A stretch of DNA of 64,000 bases, taken from Acorus gramineus (taxonomy: Eukaryota > Streptophyta > Magnoliopsida > Acorales > Acoraceae). Numbering within the stretch: the first letter of the stretch is position 1; every line of letters starts with the position of its first letter. The notes under the pieces are model-generated. The model searched no databases, was not told the DNA's origin, and saw only the letters and a list, made by a program, of their open reading frames with translations. The position numbers were made by a program, and so were the translations under genes. The DNA is taken from positions 19,651,941-19,715,940 of the forward strand of contig CM060856.1 of NCBI GenBank assembly GCA_030737835.1, read 5' to 3'. This document shows positions 20,544 to 33,464 of this stretch, piece after piece.

Positions 20544-23500
20544 AGGGATCTTCAAAATGCCCGAAGCCCGAAAACCCGGCCCGTCGGCCCCGGCCCAGGC
20601 CCGTTTGTGGCCTGGCCTAGCCCGGCCAGTTTTCAGGGCGGGTCAGGCTTGGACCTGATTCTGGGGCCCAAGCCTGGGCCCGGCCCGCAAGCCCACTCGA
20701 ACTGGGCCCGTTTGGGCTGGCCCGCAGGCCCGCCCGTGGACCCATCTTGTAGGCCCATGGGGGTAATCCAATAAATGAGTCACATTTAATTTTATGTAGT
20801 TTTTATTTGAATTGTAGTTGAATTATACAAATTATTGACATTTATGTAGGTGCTAATTTAGTTAGTTACATGTAGTTATTTAGTTTTTTAAATAATTAAT
20901 TCATTTAATATTTTTATTGTTGAAAATTCAATAGATATAAATATTTTTTCTACATTATACTTAAAATTTTTATATTATTTTAACATTATATACAAATGAA
21001 CGACTTAACATTTAAAAATCAAAGAAATTGTATGTTTAAAATCTGGGCCCGTATGCCCGAAGCCTAGGGCCGGCCCTTTAGGCCCGTTCAGGCCGGGACT
21101 ATGGGCAGGGCCTGGGCCCTCTTTTTTTGCCATGGGCCAGCCTAGCCCGGGCTCGCTCGTTATGTTTGTGTCACTTTTGAGTGATTAAATATTATGTTTT
21201 TATTTCTTTTTAGAGTTCAGGCGCTTAATTTAAAAATATAACCGCATATCGGTGATCCTAGTATCTGCTTTGACTTACTTGTAAATTTTCATCGCGTTCT
21301 GACATCGTTTTAAAAATTATACAATTCCAAATGGTATCCGTGTTTAGCTGTTACTGGGTTTTGGTTGGTTCTTTGATTGGGTGAGTGGTGACTCTAGGCA
21401 AGTATCACCCCATTCTCCAACCCTTGATTCTTAATGTGTCTATTAGAGGTGAGTGTAAGCCTAAGTATACCCCCCTCCTTATCTCATCACACCAAGCACA
21501 TTTGTACCTTTTTTGCCCCCATCTCATACTCAAAACCCTAAATTGAGTTTAATCTCTTTCTCTCTCTCCCTTTCATTCTCTCTAGGGAAACCCCCTTTGT
21601 GTGTAATTTTTGGTGGTGCAAGTGAAGATGAAGAGAATAAAATGAAGGAAGAGTGAAAAGGATGGTGAGTATATATGTAAAACTTATATTTCCCCCCACC
21701 TCCCTCTTCTTCTCCATGGCATTCTTCTCATTGTTTGTTTGGCTTATGTGAGGGTGTTGATGTAGTAGTGGTTATGGCTATGCATGTGTGGCTATCCATG
21801 TGTGATGGATTGATTGTTTGTGGTGGTGATGGAATCCCTTATATGCATCATTTTCCCCTCTTCTTCTTATGGTATGTTTGTTTCCCCTTTTGTGTCATGT
21901 AGGTGTTTGTGTTTATGCTTCAATGAAATATGAGTGTTGTTATCTAGTGCTTTGGATGGTCAGCAAGGATGCATAGGTGTTGTTGTATGTGTTTTTCCCA
22001 TTTTCTTGTTGTTGGGAATTTTGTGTTAAAATATGGCAGATTTATGTCCTGTAACAATCCTCGTGAAACTAGTACTTAGAGACATATTTTTAGGATTGTG
22101 TCTTCATATGATATGATCATCCATATGTCTAGATTCTATATATGAAATTTGGTATCATAATATTATCTGTGTTGTAAGTTAGAACCTGATTTGCATGGAC
22201 TATTCAGATTCGCGTAGGAAATGACTAGTTTCTGGAAATATTTTATTCCGACAATGTAGAGACCAAATCAGATTATGATAACTCACGGATTATGATCCTG
22301 ACATGTCAAAGAACGTGTATAATTTATTTCAGAATTATTGAATGTGTATTTGGTGCTGTGGAGATCAAATTGTAGTATTGGTTGTAGTAGATGTATCAGT
22401 TTTACTTGATTGTGTGTCAAAGAGCTATTATGCATGATGTGAGAACCATCAAGAGTTAGTGTCTTCATGAAGTTGGCTTGTATGTGTGTCAGGAGACTTC
22501 ATATTTTAATTGAGCATCATTGATTGTGTTTTGCAGCTTTCATTGACAGAACTCGTGATGATCCAGATAACGGTGAGTGGTTCGATCCACCCACTTAGGA
22601 AGCGCGTAATACACGTAGCCATGCTCCGTGTATTCTAAGAGCGCCGTAGTTATGTAGTATTTGTATAATGGACGTATTATTAGGATTATAACTTATCATG
22701 TTAGATAATACATACATATATTTATAAATTGTATTTTGCGTGGACAACTTATATTGCACCCATTGCTTGTTTGTACACCATAATACACACATAAATAACC
22801 GTAGTTTTATACAACTATTGCTAGCATGATATTGTATCTTATGTATCTAATATCGTAGAATATGGTATGCCATAGGTGGTTCATGTATCGAATTTGCTCC
22901 ATGATTAGTTAAATATGTGGTATGCTATTTATGATTAAGTTTGTATAGCTTCATATTTAGCTTTGATATATTATGGCATGTTAAAACTAAATACTTGAAT
23001 ACTAAACTTTACCTATCAGTTATAGGTATGTGTAGGACCCGCCTTTGGGGTCATGCTAGGACATTATTCAGTTGTGAATATAGTTAATCTTTCCGCATCC
23101 GAAGGATGCAACTTTATGGGAATTCACGGGAATTCGACAGCGTATCGGTAATGGCTAACCAATGGTGGAGGATTTATAAGGGTTATATTGTGAGTGTAGA
23201 GTATTTCATTTACACATCATCGTGCGTTGAAGCTGTCAAGCGTTGAAGCTTTTCTGCGTGGTGCCATCATGATGTTGGAAGGCCGCCAAGAAGAGGGCTA
23301 CCAGATGATATAGGGCGTTAGCGTATTGATTTCTCCCAAAAGATTTTGTCATCCCTATGGGCAAGAGTGAGGGCGTAGTGAGGGCACGTCATTGCGTGAT
23401 GTTCTGTTATTATAGGTTATTCTATGTCTTGGTTGGAACTATTATTGTACTATTGATGTGATATAGATGCGGTGTGTGGCTTCTTACCATTCACTGAGCT

Positions 23501-24041
23501 TGTAGCTCACCCCTCGTGTATTGTTTCTCCACCAGGGGCTGAGTTGATCTTGAAGGAGGAGCTTCGTGAGGTGGGATTCCAGTAATTGTTGCAGCGTTTG
23601 GTCTTTTGGTTCAACGAGCGTGAGGCCGTCAGCATTCCTCTTACCTGTATGTTATGGTATTCATGCTTGAGGCACATGTAGTTATTTTTAGTTGATTTTT
23701 ACTAGACTTGGTTCTCACAAGACAGTAATTGTGTTAATTGGATCTGTAATATTACTTTGGATTACAGATTTATGTCATTTTACGCTTCCGCACTTTCTGA
23801 TAAGCTATCTATTATTATTACTTTGTTAAACCAGATATGTCATATGTTGGATCATCGATGTATCCCTTAGAGTCATTATTGACCTCTTGTATTGATCACC
23901 TAATATTTATACATATTGCTACAATCCAGGGACGGCCGCTCCGGGGCGTAACACCGCTGGAAGAGCAGGCGTAGGCCTAGGGCAGGGCCTGGGCCTTGTT
24001 TCAACGGGCCAGGCCGGGCTGGCCCATTGCCGACCCCTACG
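20544..24041. mobile_element. Non-autonomous hAT-type element inserted in a P450 exon
   Basis: GTGAGCTT is present on both sides (20536-20543 and 24042-24049), an 8-bp target duplication; a G before each copy would make it nine. The right end, complemented, reads TAGGGGTCGGCAATGGGCC, and the left end is AGGGATCTTCAAAATGCCCG. These are typical of the plant hAT-derived repeats full of GGCCCG/CGGGCC words, abundant here at 20555-20760, 21045-21160 and 23955-24030. No transposase is seen. The solo LTR at 21169-23953 accounts for most of its length; the element itself is about 0.7 kb. Confidence 0.85.
21169..23953. mobile_element. Solo LTR, Ty3/Gypsy (Tekay/Del-like) fossil
   Basis: The block starts TGTCACTTTTGAG and ends CGCTCCGGGGCGTAACA, the TG...CA form with the GGGGCGT(A/G)ACA ending common in long chromovirus-type LTRs. 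CACTGAGCTTGTAGCTCACC at about 23497 resembles a conserved stretch of those LTRs. It is about 2.8 kb with no coding region beside it, so it reads as a solo LTR inside the GC-rich hAT element. A clear 5-bp target duplication was not found, so the limits are approximate. Confidence 0.6.
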
Positions 24042-24169
24042 GTGAGCTTGACCACCATTTCCTTGAACTTAGTCACTTCCTTCTCCCCATACCGAAAGAC
24101 CCACCCCCACCTCCTCATGTGCGACCTGTTTTGCTCCTCCTCGTTCTTCGCCAACTCCTTCCTCCACAT
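24042..24169 (-). pseudogene. P450 exon fragment, upstream half
   Basis: The minus strand reads YGEKEVTKFKEMVVKLT, which runs straight into the KLTTLMGAFVLGDF frame at 20543. The shared KLT is the target duplication. Upstream of about 24169 the P450 similarity fades (NEEEQNRSHMRRWGWVFR is only plausibly P450). The exon was therefore intact across this point before the transposon entered. No start codon, membrane anchor or second exon is found, so the locus was at best a partial gene. Confidence 0.75.
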
Positions 24170-24613
24170 TTACTCCACCTGCAAAGTTTCCATCGAAGAG
24201 GTCCATAGACTGTTCGATGAAATGCCTACCTTCTCTCAAAACACCCTCATCGACTTCTTCTCCCACTCTGGCTACCTCGTCGAACAGTCTTAGCCTTCCA
24301 CAGCCAGGCGAACTATTGAGTCACACACCTGACATGGAAGGATGGTTATGCACGGTGTGTGAGCCATCCATCCCGACGAGCTTCGTAGTCGAGGCGGAGA
24401 AGGAGCTTGAGGAAGGGGAGAGAAGCCAAAAAAGAGAGAAAGAAAGGGTTGGGGTGAAAATGGGGTGAAAATAATGGTCCCCTTAGTGGAAACAAACCCC
24501 TATAGGAAACTCACCGTTCTTATTATTTGAGACTTACAAAATACAAACCCCACCCAATCATAAAGATTAGAGCTTGGACATTGTAAACCCACCCCCACCC
24601 ATTAAGAGACTTG

Positions 24614-24659
<46 letters not shown>

Positions 24660-25678
24660 TCAGTCCAACCCCATGCCTCTCCACGGGTTGCCGTCCACGC
24701 CCTCTGATCACCGCCCCGATTTCCCTCTGATCAGCTTCTCCTCTTCCACCATATTTCCTCATGTCATGGCCACCTCATGTTGATGTTGAAAGTAAATACA
24801 TTTTTCATCTTCTTCCTCCTCTTCTACCTTTTTTTCTTTTGGTTGGAAACCCTAGCTAATGAAGAGATTTAGGTTGTTCATGAATGAGTTTTACATAGGT
24901 TTGTGTGAGTATTTTTAAATTAGGGTTAGAATATATACCCATGAAAACTATTTAATTCAAGCATGTGATTTTTTGTATGTTGATAAACATTGTCCTATTG
25001 TTGTTTTGGGTAATATATACAAAAATTTTATCTTGTGTGGGAATTCATATGTGTGGGTATAAGAAACATTACCCTTATTTTGTTCAAAAATGTGATAGTG
25101 TTTAAATATATAGACATGTGTGATGTATATCCATCATGACATCCCCCAATTTAGGTTCATATGAATTGGTTGGGGGCACATATTTGATTGAATTAGAAAA
25201 ATTTGAGTTATTGGCTATCATTTACAATATCGGTTGCATTGAAATTTGAATTAGCATGTGTTTGATGAAGATGAAATTTTGTGTACCTAGTTTAAGAGGT
25301 TGGAACATAATCTCATTGAAGTTTTCTTCATATACGAGTGCATAGCATTGAATGAAGATTGAAGATGACATGTTTAAATACAATTCAAACAAATATGTGT
25401 GTGTGTGTGTGTGTGTGGGGTGAACTTTGCTTGTACATTGGTGTGTGGTGATCAATGAAAATTAATTGTCACTTTTTTGTGAGTATATAATCTACTAAAA
25501 AATATAAAATCGTATGCATTCAATTCATTGGAGTACCATGTAATTCATTTTGTTGTAAAAAATATTACTTTATTAAATAAATATATATTTTAAGAAAATT
25601 AAACTGTACTTAGACAACAAAAATGAATGCACGAATTATTAAGCGTAACAATTTCCAATGCTATCATACGTCCATTGC
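24170..25678. other. Intergenic with microsatellites
   Basis: A (CT)n run of about 20 units lies at 24616-24657 and a (TG)n run at about 25396-25418. The C-rich stretch at 24060-24290 shows overlapping frames, but none is recognisable beyond the P450 piece. From about 24800 to 25678 the sequence is AT-rich and empty. Confidence 0.6.
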
Positions 25679-26661
25679 GCCCCCGTTTGGAAAGGGAATA
25701 AGCCCCCGGATAATCTGGTATTAACTGGAATAGGGGTTTTAACCTGTTTGTTTACCTGGTATATCCTTAATATCTTATGCAGAATAAACTGGTACAAAGT
25801 GGTATATGAATTCTAACCAACCCCTAGACTTAAAGTTATCCTAGGTTATTCCACCCAAAGAATATGTGGGGCCCACTATCAAATCAACTATCATCACCTC
25901 TTATAAATCATCTGTCAAATCAACTATCATTATTTTTTCACCTTTTATAAATTCTTATCTATATTTTATTTACATTTTACCCAAACAACAAAACATTTAT
26001 TCTTACATTTACCAACGAGAATAATTCAAAACACAACTAAACACAAACCCCCGTATGGCGTGGAACATAAGGCAAAAATAATGAAGAATAGATGAGAATA
26101 GCTAAAAAAAGTTGTTTGTTTTGATAGAATAAACCCCGATAGTTATGTCTGGATAAGCTAGGATAAGGCCTGATAACTATTCTAAGGAAATTGTGGAATT
26201 GCTTATCAAGGTTTATCTATACCAATGGATAAAAATACCCTTCTCTGTCATTTTAAAAAATTTATCTCACCTAACAGACTCACACAGATTCCAAAAACTG
26301 TCACATCTATCAAATCAATCATATATCTCTCACATTATTCTCAGGGGTATAATTATCATTTAAAAAATCATAAACTCTTATTCATCCCTTATCAACCATT
26401 TATCATCATTTTATCCAAGGTGAACCAAACAACAAAAAAGTCATTTTTACGTTTCCCAATGAGAATAACAAAAAAAAAACCAAACAAAAAGTTGCTTATT
26501 CAGCCTGGATTGTTATCTATCCCAATATAGCTATCGGGAGCGAATAACCTAAGTCACACCCCATACGGGAGGAAAATCATTTTATCCTTATTTATATTCA
26601 CTTATGCCGGAATAAATGTATACCCAAAAATAAATCTTATTCCCGTTTCCAAACTGGGGCT
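25679..26661. mobile_element. MITE family A, copy 2, with a nested insertion
   Basis: The left end GCCCCCGTTTGGAAAGGGAA and the right end TTCCCGTTTCCAAACTGGGGC are inverted repeats. A second inverted pair, CCCCCGTATGGCGTG (about 26047) and CACACCCCATACGGGAGG (about 26553), marks a nested element of about 520 bp. The two interiors resemble each other (repeats of CAAATCAACTATCAT-like and CCAAACAACAAAA words), so one relative seems to have inserted into another. No coding region. Confidence 0.7.
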
Positions 26662-28055
26662 TAGGATTGGAACAAGGATTTATCATATGACATTATGACC
26701 CAAGATATCAACAAGGTATAGTATACAGCCTCAACTAGCAATAATAGGTGGGGTTTTCATTGTCTGGGCCTTGCCATACAGCCCAAGAAGTGTTGTCTAG
26801 ACAGGCCAATACCTACAACGAGCTTGGCTCGGACACAGCATCAATATCCTTTGCTCCTTGTAGACCACTCCTCTACCATGGTTGTTCTTCACGTCACAAA
26901 TCATTTTGACATAGATCTTAATATTCAAATTAAGATCTTTTTAAATTCATAGCAGCTATATGTATCTTTTAAATAATTGATATATTCAAATATGAATAAT
27001 AGTTTGAGTGATGACAGATGATGTGATATATTAGAGGTACGAGATAATAAAGTAGACATTTGAGAATTTGTCTTTTCTTTCAAACATAATAGATAGAGAA
27101 TTAGCTATTTTAATTTTTAAAATTATAATTAATCATGTAGATAATAAATCTAATCATTTTATGTTACAAATATATATTCTCAACGGCGGTTTGGTTGCAT
27201 ACATTCTCAAAAGGCCAGTTTCTCATCGTCATTCAATGCGGAGGCATGTCAGTTAATGTGAATATGATTCATGAGTGTTGATAATATTAACCATATTAGA
27301 TTGTGAGGAATTTTTTATACACATACACCGTGCACCCAATGATCCTTGTATTCATGTATAACAATTTAGATCTTCAATATGGAACTCCTCATGCAACTTG
27401 CAAAGTTTTTTCTTTTTTTGAGGTAAATTATAGACATATCTATTTCATTAAAATAACCAAATAGACAATATTTGAATAGGGAATGAGAGAAACAGATAGA
27501 AAATAAAAAAAAAAAAAAAAAGAGTCTCGAGAACCTTGGATTCTCGGTAGATAAGATATCTGACTAAAGCACTTTCGATGCAAAGAGGGGTGATAACTAA
27601 ACAGTAAATAAGAATGGTTAGTTTTGTGGAGGAATAGATTTTGCAAAATTACCTAGCTCAATAAAATTGAAATAATCAACTGTCAAATGAATTTTAATTT
27701 GATTTTACAGAATCAGTTTTAGATAATCGGTTACGACTAGTTCACCTGTCTTGGCATCGCTATTACATGGTAAGCTAACTAATTGTCGTTACTAATGCAA
27801 GTACAGTTTACACATGAAATTTAACAATGAAATATCCTTATATGATTTATTTATATGACCTTACAACTAAAAAAAAAAACAATACATTCTTACAATGTGA
27901 TTACATTTTGCATGTGAGTATTGTGAAAAGAAAATTGATATGTCTCAACCCTGTGTGTAATCCCATTTGCATCCTTCATTGTTTTTTTTAATTAAAAATA
28001 TATGTTCGTCTATTAATAAAGATTGTTATACAAAGTGAAGTATAAACTAAGATTT
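26662..28055. other. Intergenic, no gene seen
   Basis: AT-rich sequence. A GC-neutral patch at 26750-26890 (GTCTGGGCCTTGCCATACAG and on) was read in all frames without a match. Confidence 0.5.
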
Positions 28056-28135
28056 ATTAGTTTTTTTTTAAAATAAAAAAAAATAATTTTTATACTCTAT
28101 AATAATACAGTATATACTATACTATCACAATCAAT

Positions 28136-29249
28136 CAGGGGTAGAGCTAGGGGCATGGGAATCGGATGGGGCTCGGCCCCAATCCATGGTTCGTAATGCA
28201 TGGATGTGAATAATTGAAATGTATTTTTGGCGTATGGACCACTCAAATTTTTTTATTGTTAATAAGTCCCTTTTGAAATTCAATTTCCACCAACAAAAAT
28301 GTTTAGATTTTGCATGAATGCCCTTTTGAAGGTATTTGATACAATATAAATTTTTTAAGTTTCACTGGATTACCTTTCAAAAGGCATTCATACACAATTA
28401 AAACCCTTTTGAGAGTTATATCTGCAGAAACCCTATTTGAATGACTATGTTTAAAATTCAAAAAATGTTATGTGCAGTCCCATTTGCATCCGGTTAGCAT
28501 ACACACATTTGATTATTTTTTAAGTATATGCCTTTCTAATGAAGTATATTTATTTTTTATAGAAATGAAGTACATACACATATAAAGTAAATGCATATAT
28601 TTTATTTACATTTTCTGTAATAGTGTAACATGTATTGCATTAACCAATTTTATATATTACATTAAACATGTCAAATACAAATTGGGTTACAAAAAAAACT
28701 GAGTGTGCCCATTAAAGATTTGGAATCGTAGGTCATTTTTTAAAAAAAAATTGTGAAAAGCTTTGTTGATATATGATTTTGAGGGGTTGAAAAATCACCA
28801 ATTTAGATATTTTAGTGATTTTTTTTATTTTTTTTATTTTTAATCATTATTATATTGAGTCTCTCAGGTTTTTTGAAGTGAAGTTTTAAATTTTCTTTTC
28901 AAAATATAAGCTTAAATGATATCTTGTATGTTTTTGTGGTCAATTATTTTTTTCATATTGAATTTTTCAATTTTGGAAGCTTCATTTTTTTTATATTCGT
29001 TGTGATGGGAATAATGATTTTTCAATATTTTTTCCTAGATCTTCTATAAATTATTTCAGATCACTAAATACAGAAAAAGAAGTACAAAAATAACTTTCGA
29101 TCTAAATTGTCATTACTTCAAGAACTCGGTCATTATTCAACTGTTTTAATTTTGTTTTAATTTATCATATGTCTATAATTATTCTTTTTATTTTCATCCG
29201 TCTCTTGACCCTCTAGTCCCCCTTGCTCTAATTCTTGGCTCCACCCTTG
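28136..29249. mobile_element. Non-autonomous hAT element with CAGGGGTAGAGC ends
   Basis: The left end CAGGGGTAGAGCTAGGGGCA and the complement of the right end, CAAGGGTGGAGCCAAGAATT, match the common plant hAT terminus CAGGGGCGGAGCCAGG. The flanks ATCACAAT (just left, before a CAAT) and ATTACAAT (right) form a near-perfect 8-bp duplication. The element sits inside a MITE family B copy whose pieces remain at about 27985-28135 and 29320-29400. No transposase is visible. Confidence 0.7.
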
Positions 29250-29252
29250 ATT

Positions 29253-29255
<3 letters not shown>

Positions 29256-29320
<65 letters not shown>
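29256..29320. repeat. (TA)n microsatellite
   Basis: About 32 TA units immediately right of the hAT element, within the remains of MITE family B. Confidence 0.95.
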
Positions 29321-29323
<3 letters not shown>

Positions 29324-29407
29324 TTTAAAAAATAAAAAAATTAATTTTTGTACACTGTATTGGTATAGTATATATAAGGTTATCACAATATATATGTTAC
29401 ACTGTTG

Positions 29408-30240
29408 TAGGGATGGCAATGGGTCGGGTTGGAGTTGGATTTAAGATAATCCAAACCCAACCCATCTCCCCAATGTTAGACTCCATATCTGCCCCACCCC
29501 ACCTTAGGTTTTACAATTTGAAATTCATATCCACTCCATTACATTTCGGGTTTTATATCTTGAATCCATATCCACCCCACCCTACCTCGTTTAAAGTGAG
29601 TTGTATTATTCCATCCCTATAGTTAATATAATAAATATATATATATATATAACAAATTAAATTAATTTTCACACGAATGCGGACTACATTCATAAAAAAA
29701 AAAAACTTCAATTTGTTCTTACATAAAAATACTAATCTAAAAATACATAAAAAATAAATAGTTCATTACATCCATTAGATACAATATTTGAAAGTTAATT
29801 AAAACATTTTTAATACATAATAGAAATAGTTCATTGAAAATTACAAATATGGCCAAATAAATAAATTTTTTGAATTATAGTTTAAAAGGAAAAATAAAAT
29901 ACTATAAAACATCAAATATCTTTTATTTTTAGATTGACGATTGATTTTATTAAGGCGTATATTTTGAATTTTCTTTATGAGATTAATGCGAATGAATAGA
30001 TAGAGAGAAAAAAAATGATAATAGTTGAGTTTTAATTTTTAACTATATTTAGAATTAATTTTTATTTACAGTTTATAAATCACCCAATATAGGTCGGGTT
30101 AGTGGATTGAGTCGGGTTTTGAACATAAAACTCAAATTCAACCCATGTATTATACTGATCGGGGTAGGTTGAAACGGATCTGAAAAACATGGAATTCAAA
30201 TCCACTCCAATAGAGACAGATCGGGTCAACTTACCAATAA
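29408..30240. mobile_element. hAT-like MITE with TAGGGATGGCAATGGGTCGG end
   Basis: The left end TAGGGATGGCAATGGGTCGG is a widespread plant hAT MITE terminus. GGGTCGGGTT- and CCAACCC-type words recur at 29420-29600 and 30090-30240. CCATCCCTA at 29612-29620 could be an internal or alternative right end. The far right boundary is approximate and no clean target duplication was found. Confidence 0.5.
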
Positions 30241-31739
30241 AATCAATCCTTTTTTAACTATAAATCGAATTGAATGTGTCGGTGCTCTTTTTAAAAATTA
30301 TGACTTCTTCCATCATTGTTATTATCATTAATATTCCAACTAGGGGCACATCCACTCAATACCTTGAGAATAAATTACGTTTAACTATTTTATATGCACT
30401 GATATTTAATGAATGTATCCGGCCTGTCTGATTGGAATTTTTTTTTTTTTTGGCAATCACGGGCATTACAATCCATAGACTTGTTAATTAGTCCTCCACT
30501 TCCTTGAACTTTATTTATTTCTAAAAAAAAAATGGATGCTCAATCTCTGCATTTTGGCTATATATTAATTTTCGCCAACCCCCCTTCCACGATCAAACCA
30601 CTTCAGCACAAATAAAGCACATTTATTAAATTCCCTTTTTTTTTCTCTTTTATGAAAGTGCAAGTTTGTGCCTTGGAACAAGTCACAACAAACTTTTTTT
30701 TTAATTGTACACTAATATTGCAGTGTGCAATATTTCAATTTTTAATTCTCAATTATATGAGGCTAAAAAATAAACAGAATGTATCTTTATTCTATTAAAA
30801 AGAAAAAAAAATTAGACTTCCAAAGTTTCCAATTGCTTTGTAGACACACTGTAGATACACTACACAACCCCTCACATGGGGAATTTTCCAAACTATTACA
30901 ATAATTGCAAGCTAATCAAAGAATGTGATACCTTGAAAGAGGAGAGGTTAAGGGCATCCTAAACCCTATAATAATACATACATAGAGAGGGAGAATAATT
31001 TTAAAGGACCCTCCATGGAATTGGGTGGTGGTGGTTGCTTGCATTGAGAGATTGTGTTGGTTGAGTCTGATGATTCTTTCAAAGATCCAAGGCCACCCTT
31101 TAAAAGAAATGGATGGTTTGGAGTGAAGCAGGGCCCAGATAGCTTTATTGAGTTTCCATCATTGAATTAAGCACCTAGAGAGGGACATCCACAAGAGAGA
31201 CTGTCCTTTTGAAGAAAAAGAACCATCAGAATCAGATGTCTTATTGCATGTTTATTGTATTCATATATTCTTTTGTGATCTTCCACACCTTCCCTCCCAT
31301 GCTTGTCTGCCATGTGACACCCCCCCCCCCCCCCTTCCCCCAACCCTTTTTTCTTTTGAGGTATTGAAGAGCAGTAGCTGAAGCTGTACAGAAAAGGAAA
31401 GAATCCATTCAGATTGTAGTGGGAAGAATTGAGAACACCATAGCAGTTGAATGACTGTAGTTTGGAAAATGATGATACACTGACCAATTGTGCGTGGTAG
31501 ATCGCATTCATTGTTAATTAACCAAATCGACATAATCTAACATTGTATGATTATTGTAGTTTATGATTGAAGGTCGATATATCACGTCAACTTGCGTTCG
31601 ATGTTAGGAAATGAAAGTGATGTGGAAATTGTTGATTGTGAGCATGATTTTGATGTATGATCAATGTTATTCAATTCAACGGTGTTAAGAATGCAGCTTT
31701 TGGTAATGTGAACTTGCTCCAGGTCTTAGAGGTGGAGTG
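30241..31739. other. Intergenic, no gene seen
   Basis: AT-rich sequence. A less AT-rich part at 30940-31500 contains a C run (31320-31334) and GA-rich patches but no supportable frame. Confidence 0.5.
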
Positions 31740-32710
31740 ATGAGTGTTAGAATTAGAAATAAGAGAATGAATCAAAAATATTATTAAGGTTTGTACCCAA
31801 TATTTATAGTACAAAAAGGAAAATAAAGGAAAAGACTAATATACCCTTAACCTTAACATATTTACACATTTAACACCCCCCCTCAAACTCAGGGTAGATC
31901 ATACACCGAGAGTTTGCTCAAAAGAAAGACATGGCGCTGGAGTGTATGGGATTTCGTGAAGAAGTCAGACAATTGAAGAGCAGAAGAAATATATGGTAAG
32001 GACAATGTGCCAACAAGAAAGTGATGCCGAACAAAGTGACAATCGATCTCGATGTGTTTTGTTCACTCATGAAAAACTGTATTATTGGCAATCTGAATGG
32101 CGCTCTTGTTGTCACAATACAACAGAGTAAGCGCATACATTACAACACCCATATCACCCAAAAGATGTTGAAGCCAAACAACCTCAGCAGTAGTGGAAGC
32201 CATGGCACGGTATTCCGCCTCAGCACTAGAGCGAGAAACAATATCTTGTTTCTTGACCTTCCAGAAAATAAGAGAGTCAGCAAGAAACACACAAAAACAT
32301 GTCGTGGAACAACGATCAATAACATCACCACCCCAATCAGCATCAGCATAAGCATGCAACTCAAGAGCGAAAGAAGAAGGGAGGAACAAAGCACGAGATA
32401 TAGTACCACGAAGATAACGAATGATCCGAAGAACCGCAGAGTAATGTGTGGTGCGAGGCGCAGTGACAAACTGGATGACAACATGTACAGCACAAGCAAT
32501 ATCAGGACGAGTAATGGTGAGATACACAAGACTGCCCACGAGTTGTCCATAATGAGTGACATCTGTAAGAGGATCACCATCATCGAGCCGGAGTTTGGCA
32601 TTAAGCTCAATGGGAGTAGTAGAAGTGCGATCATCAGTCAGACAAGCGCGATCGATCAAGTCTGAAGTGTATATGCGCTGAGAGAGAAGATAACAACGGG
32701 GAGCATAAGC

Positions 32711-33464
32711 TGTAAAATAAATCATAATAGCACTTAGAATCTTGATTAACATGTTTGCGAATACTATAATCATATATTTCTGTCATGCGGAATCATTATA
32801 GTATATATACATATATATATACACACACACACATATACAAACCTTTCTCCATGGTAAGTAGTCTTCTTTTGGTACAAGGACTTGAAGAAGAATAGAAGGA
32901 TTCTTCACTCTCCTATCTCTCTATGGAGTGGACTTACTCTTGCTTGTGCAAACACAAGATGTTGTGAGACATGACAAATGGGTTGGGAGTCCACTCCCTT
33001 TTATAGATGGAGAGGGGGAACCCTCCCACACTCAAACATAAATTGGATTCTTAAAACCCATTGAAGAATCCAATGAACCTACTAAATGTTTTTGGGAATG
33101 TATCTAATAATGGGTGGGTGTTGGGAATACAAAGACATTGAATATTTTCCTCATTCCAATGGCTGTGCATGTACACAATTATTCCATACATTGTGTACCA
33201 CTTTAAAGAGATGTATATACATTGTCTATCACTTAATGAAAATGTACATACATTATGTACCACTTAATGGGATACACACAATTACTCTTTATACATTGTA
33301 TATTATTCAATGGATAGTCATGGGAATTGAACCACATAAAAACTTAATTAATTTATACTTAATTGATTTACTCTTCCAATGTACCCTTTTATGAACCAAA
33401 TAATGAAATGGAACATTGATCATTACATGTCCATATTCATTTCTTAATGGGTCACATTCTTACA
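32711..33464. mobile_element. Solo LTR nested in the Copia fossil
   Basis: The 754-bp block starts TGTAAAATAA and ends CATTCTTACA. It is flanked by TAAGC on both sides (32706-32710 and 33465-33469), a 5-bp target duplication. It has no coding region and repeated GTGTACCACTTAATGG-type words in its middle. It therefore looks like an LTR left after recombination of a later, different element. Family unresolved. Confidence 0.8.

Noticed and set aside
24027-24293. Plus-strand frame with HRLFDEMPTFSQNTLIDFF, which looks like a PPR protein
   Set aside because: Only one weak repeat-like segment, and the left part is the antisense of the P450 fragment. A short PPR remnant cannot be fully excluded.
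31117-31140. TTTGGAGTGAAGCAGGG, which resembles miR159 or miR164
   Set aside because: It needs insertions to align with either, and I found no complementary arm within 250 bp.
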